From the NCBI GenBank assembly GCA_007132145.1, contig SLPE01000076.1, positions 1-5,637 of the forward strand: a stretch of DNA of 5,637 nt, read 5' to 3'. The notes below the pieces were generated by a model. The model had not been told where the DNA came from. It saw only the letters and a list, made by a program, of their open reading frames with translations, and searched no databases. Below, one piece after another: positions 4,765 to 5,637 of the stretch (the first letter of the stretch is position 1; the number at the start of each line of letters is the position of its first letter). The position numbers and the translations under genes were made by a program. The stretch comes from Candidatus Izemoplasma sp. Its GTDB lineage: Bacteria; Bacillota_I; Bacilli_A; Izemoplasmatales; Izemoplasmataceae.

Positions 4765-5637
4765 ATGCTTGAAATCGTCGTCTTGTCCTTGAGTGTCTTC
4801 TTCCTCGCCTTGATCGCGCTCGAGCCGATACGCATCCGGCGGCTCCGCTCTTCTTTCGACCATGTCGTCCACGTCGCCGGCACCCGCGGAAAGACGACGG
4901 TGACGCGATTGATCGGCGCCGCTTTGCGCCATCACGGCATCTCGACGTTCACGAAAGTCACCGGTACCTTGCCGGTCTTCATCGATCCCGATGGTGTCGA
5001 GCATCCGGTGCGAAGACACGGACAAGCGAACATCCGTGAACAACTCCGGATGATGCGCATCGCTAGAAAATACGGAGCCCGCATCCTCGTCATCGAGTCG
5101 ATGGCCATTCGCAAGGCATACGCCGAAGTGTCACAACATAAGATGTTGCGGGCCGGACATGTCGTTTTCACGAATATGCGCGCCGACCATCTCGAGGAAT
5201 CATCCGAAGATGTCGGCGGTATTCGCGAAACCCTTGAATCCATGATTCCAAAAGGCGGTCATGTCCATCTCCGCGACGAAGACCGGACAACGTTCGAATC
5301 GGCGCTCGTAGCCGCGAGCGCGACAATGCACGTTTCGCAGCCGTTCGCGGGCGATGAGAGCATCGACCCCCATCCCGAAAACATCGCGCTCGCACTTTCA
5401 GTCGCGACGACCCTCGGCGTGGATGAAGCATCGGCGCTCGAAGGCATGCGCACGGCGTCGAAGGACATCGGAAACCTTTCATGCCATACATTGAACGAAA
5501 CGACGTTCATCAACCTCTTCGCGATGAACGACGTCGAATCGATTCGTGAAACCTTCGCGAAACTCTCGGTGCACCCGCTTGTCGAAGGCAAGGCGCTCAC
5601 CGTCCTCATCAATAACCGCATCGACCGGCCGAAACGG
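4765..5637 (+). CDS. pgsB: Poly-gamma-glutamate synthase PgsB/CapB (3' end cut by window)
   Basis: PgsB/CapB is the ATP-dependent amide ligase of the Mur ligase/folylpolyglutamate synthase superfamily that joins glutamate through gamma-carboxyl bonds at the membrane. The visible 291 codons start with a membrane segment (about 2-19) and a basic stretch (22-29), as in Bacillus PgsB. The P-loop is AGTRGKTTVTRL (38-49; Bacillus has NGIRGKSTVTRL). Other matches to the family are TKVTGT (63-68), QANIREQ (87-93), VIESMAI (109-115), TNMRADHLE (136-144, the Mur-type DH motif), NIALALSVA (206-214) and INNRIDRP (282-289, family pattern NCRADR). Bacillus PgsB is 393 aa, so about 100 residues are missing. 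The gene starts 12 nt after the upstream stop and in the same frame. The nearest good ribosome site, GGAGGA (4740-4745), is 19 nt away, so reinitiation after the upstream gene is likely. Identification is strong; glutamate as substrate is assumed from the family. Confidence -1.
   Translation, partial: MLEIVVLSLSVFFLALIALEPIRIRRLRSSFDHVVHVAGTRGKTTVTRLIGAALRHHGISTFTKVTGTLPVFIDPDGVEHPVRRHGQANIREQLRMMRIARKYGARILVIESMAIRKAYAEVSQHKMLRAGHVVFTNMRADHLEESSEDVGGIRETLESMIPKGGHVHLRDEDRTTFESALVAASATMHVSQPFAGDESIDPHPENIALALSVATTLGVDEASALEGMRTASKDIGNLSCHTLNETTFINLFAMNDVESIRETFAKLSVHPLVEGKALTVLINNRIDRPKR

Noticed and set aside
4273..5043. 256-codon open frame on the minus strand
   Set aside because: It is antisense to both the hydrolase and PgsB, whose catalytic motifs are intact; its Asp/Glu/Arg-rich sequence reflects the reversed codons of those genes.

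Overview
This window is a bacterial locus built around a poly-gamma-glutamate (PGA, capsule-type) ligase gene, PgsB/CapB, which runs off the right edge. Genes have AGGAGG-like ribosome sites, the intergenic promoter is a good sigma-70/SigA match, and UGA acts as a stop (ends of three genes). A lipoprotein with a standard lipobox and an extracellular mosaic architecture points to a Bacillota-like or related bacterium with moderate GC. This taxonomic reading is tentative; nothing here fixes the genus.

Left part, minus strand (1-1704): a 73-residue single-pass membrane protein is followed, with a 59-nt overlap, by a large secreted lipoprotein. The lipoprotein has two OB-fold-like beta domains, a helical linker, an NPCBM-like beta domain, and the start of an M14/AstE-AspA-type zinc hydrolase domain. 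The window cuts it just after the first zinc motif (HGDE).

Centre (1705-1948): an AT-rich divergent intergenic region. It holds a strong rightward promoter (TTCACA-N17-TATAAT), a weaker overlapping leftward promoter, a perfect 12-bp palindrome, a cre-like operator just downstream of the predicted start site, and a leader hairpin before the first rightward gene.

Right part, plus strand (1949-5637): a tight four-gene operon. It encodes a 433-residue DctM-like (TRAP large permease/ion transporter superfamily) membrane protein, a 52-residue membrane microprotein, a membrane-anchored M14/AstE-AspA-type zinc hydrolase with all expected catalytic motifs, and PgsB/CapB (first 291 residues). The last three genes are separated by 1 and 12 nt. 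No CapC, CapA, DctP or DctQ gene is in the window.

Working model (inference): PgsB polymerises glutamate, or a related amino acid, through gamma-amide bonds at the inner membrane face. The DctM-like protein and microprotein supply transport or membrane-complex functions. The two outward-facing M14-type enzymes trim, release or degrade the polymer. The combination looks like a non-canonical PGA system and is the most interesting content of the window.
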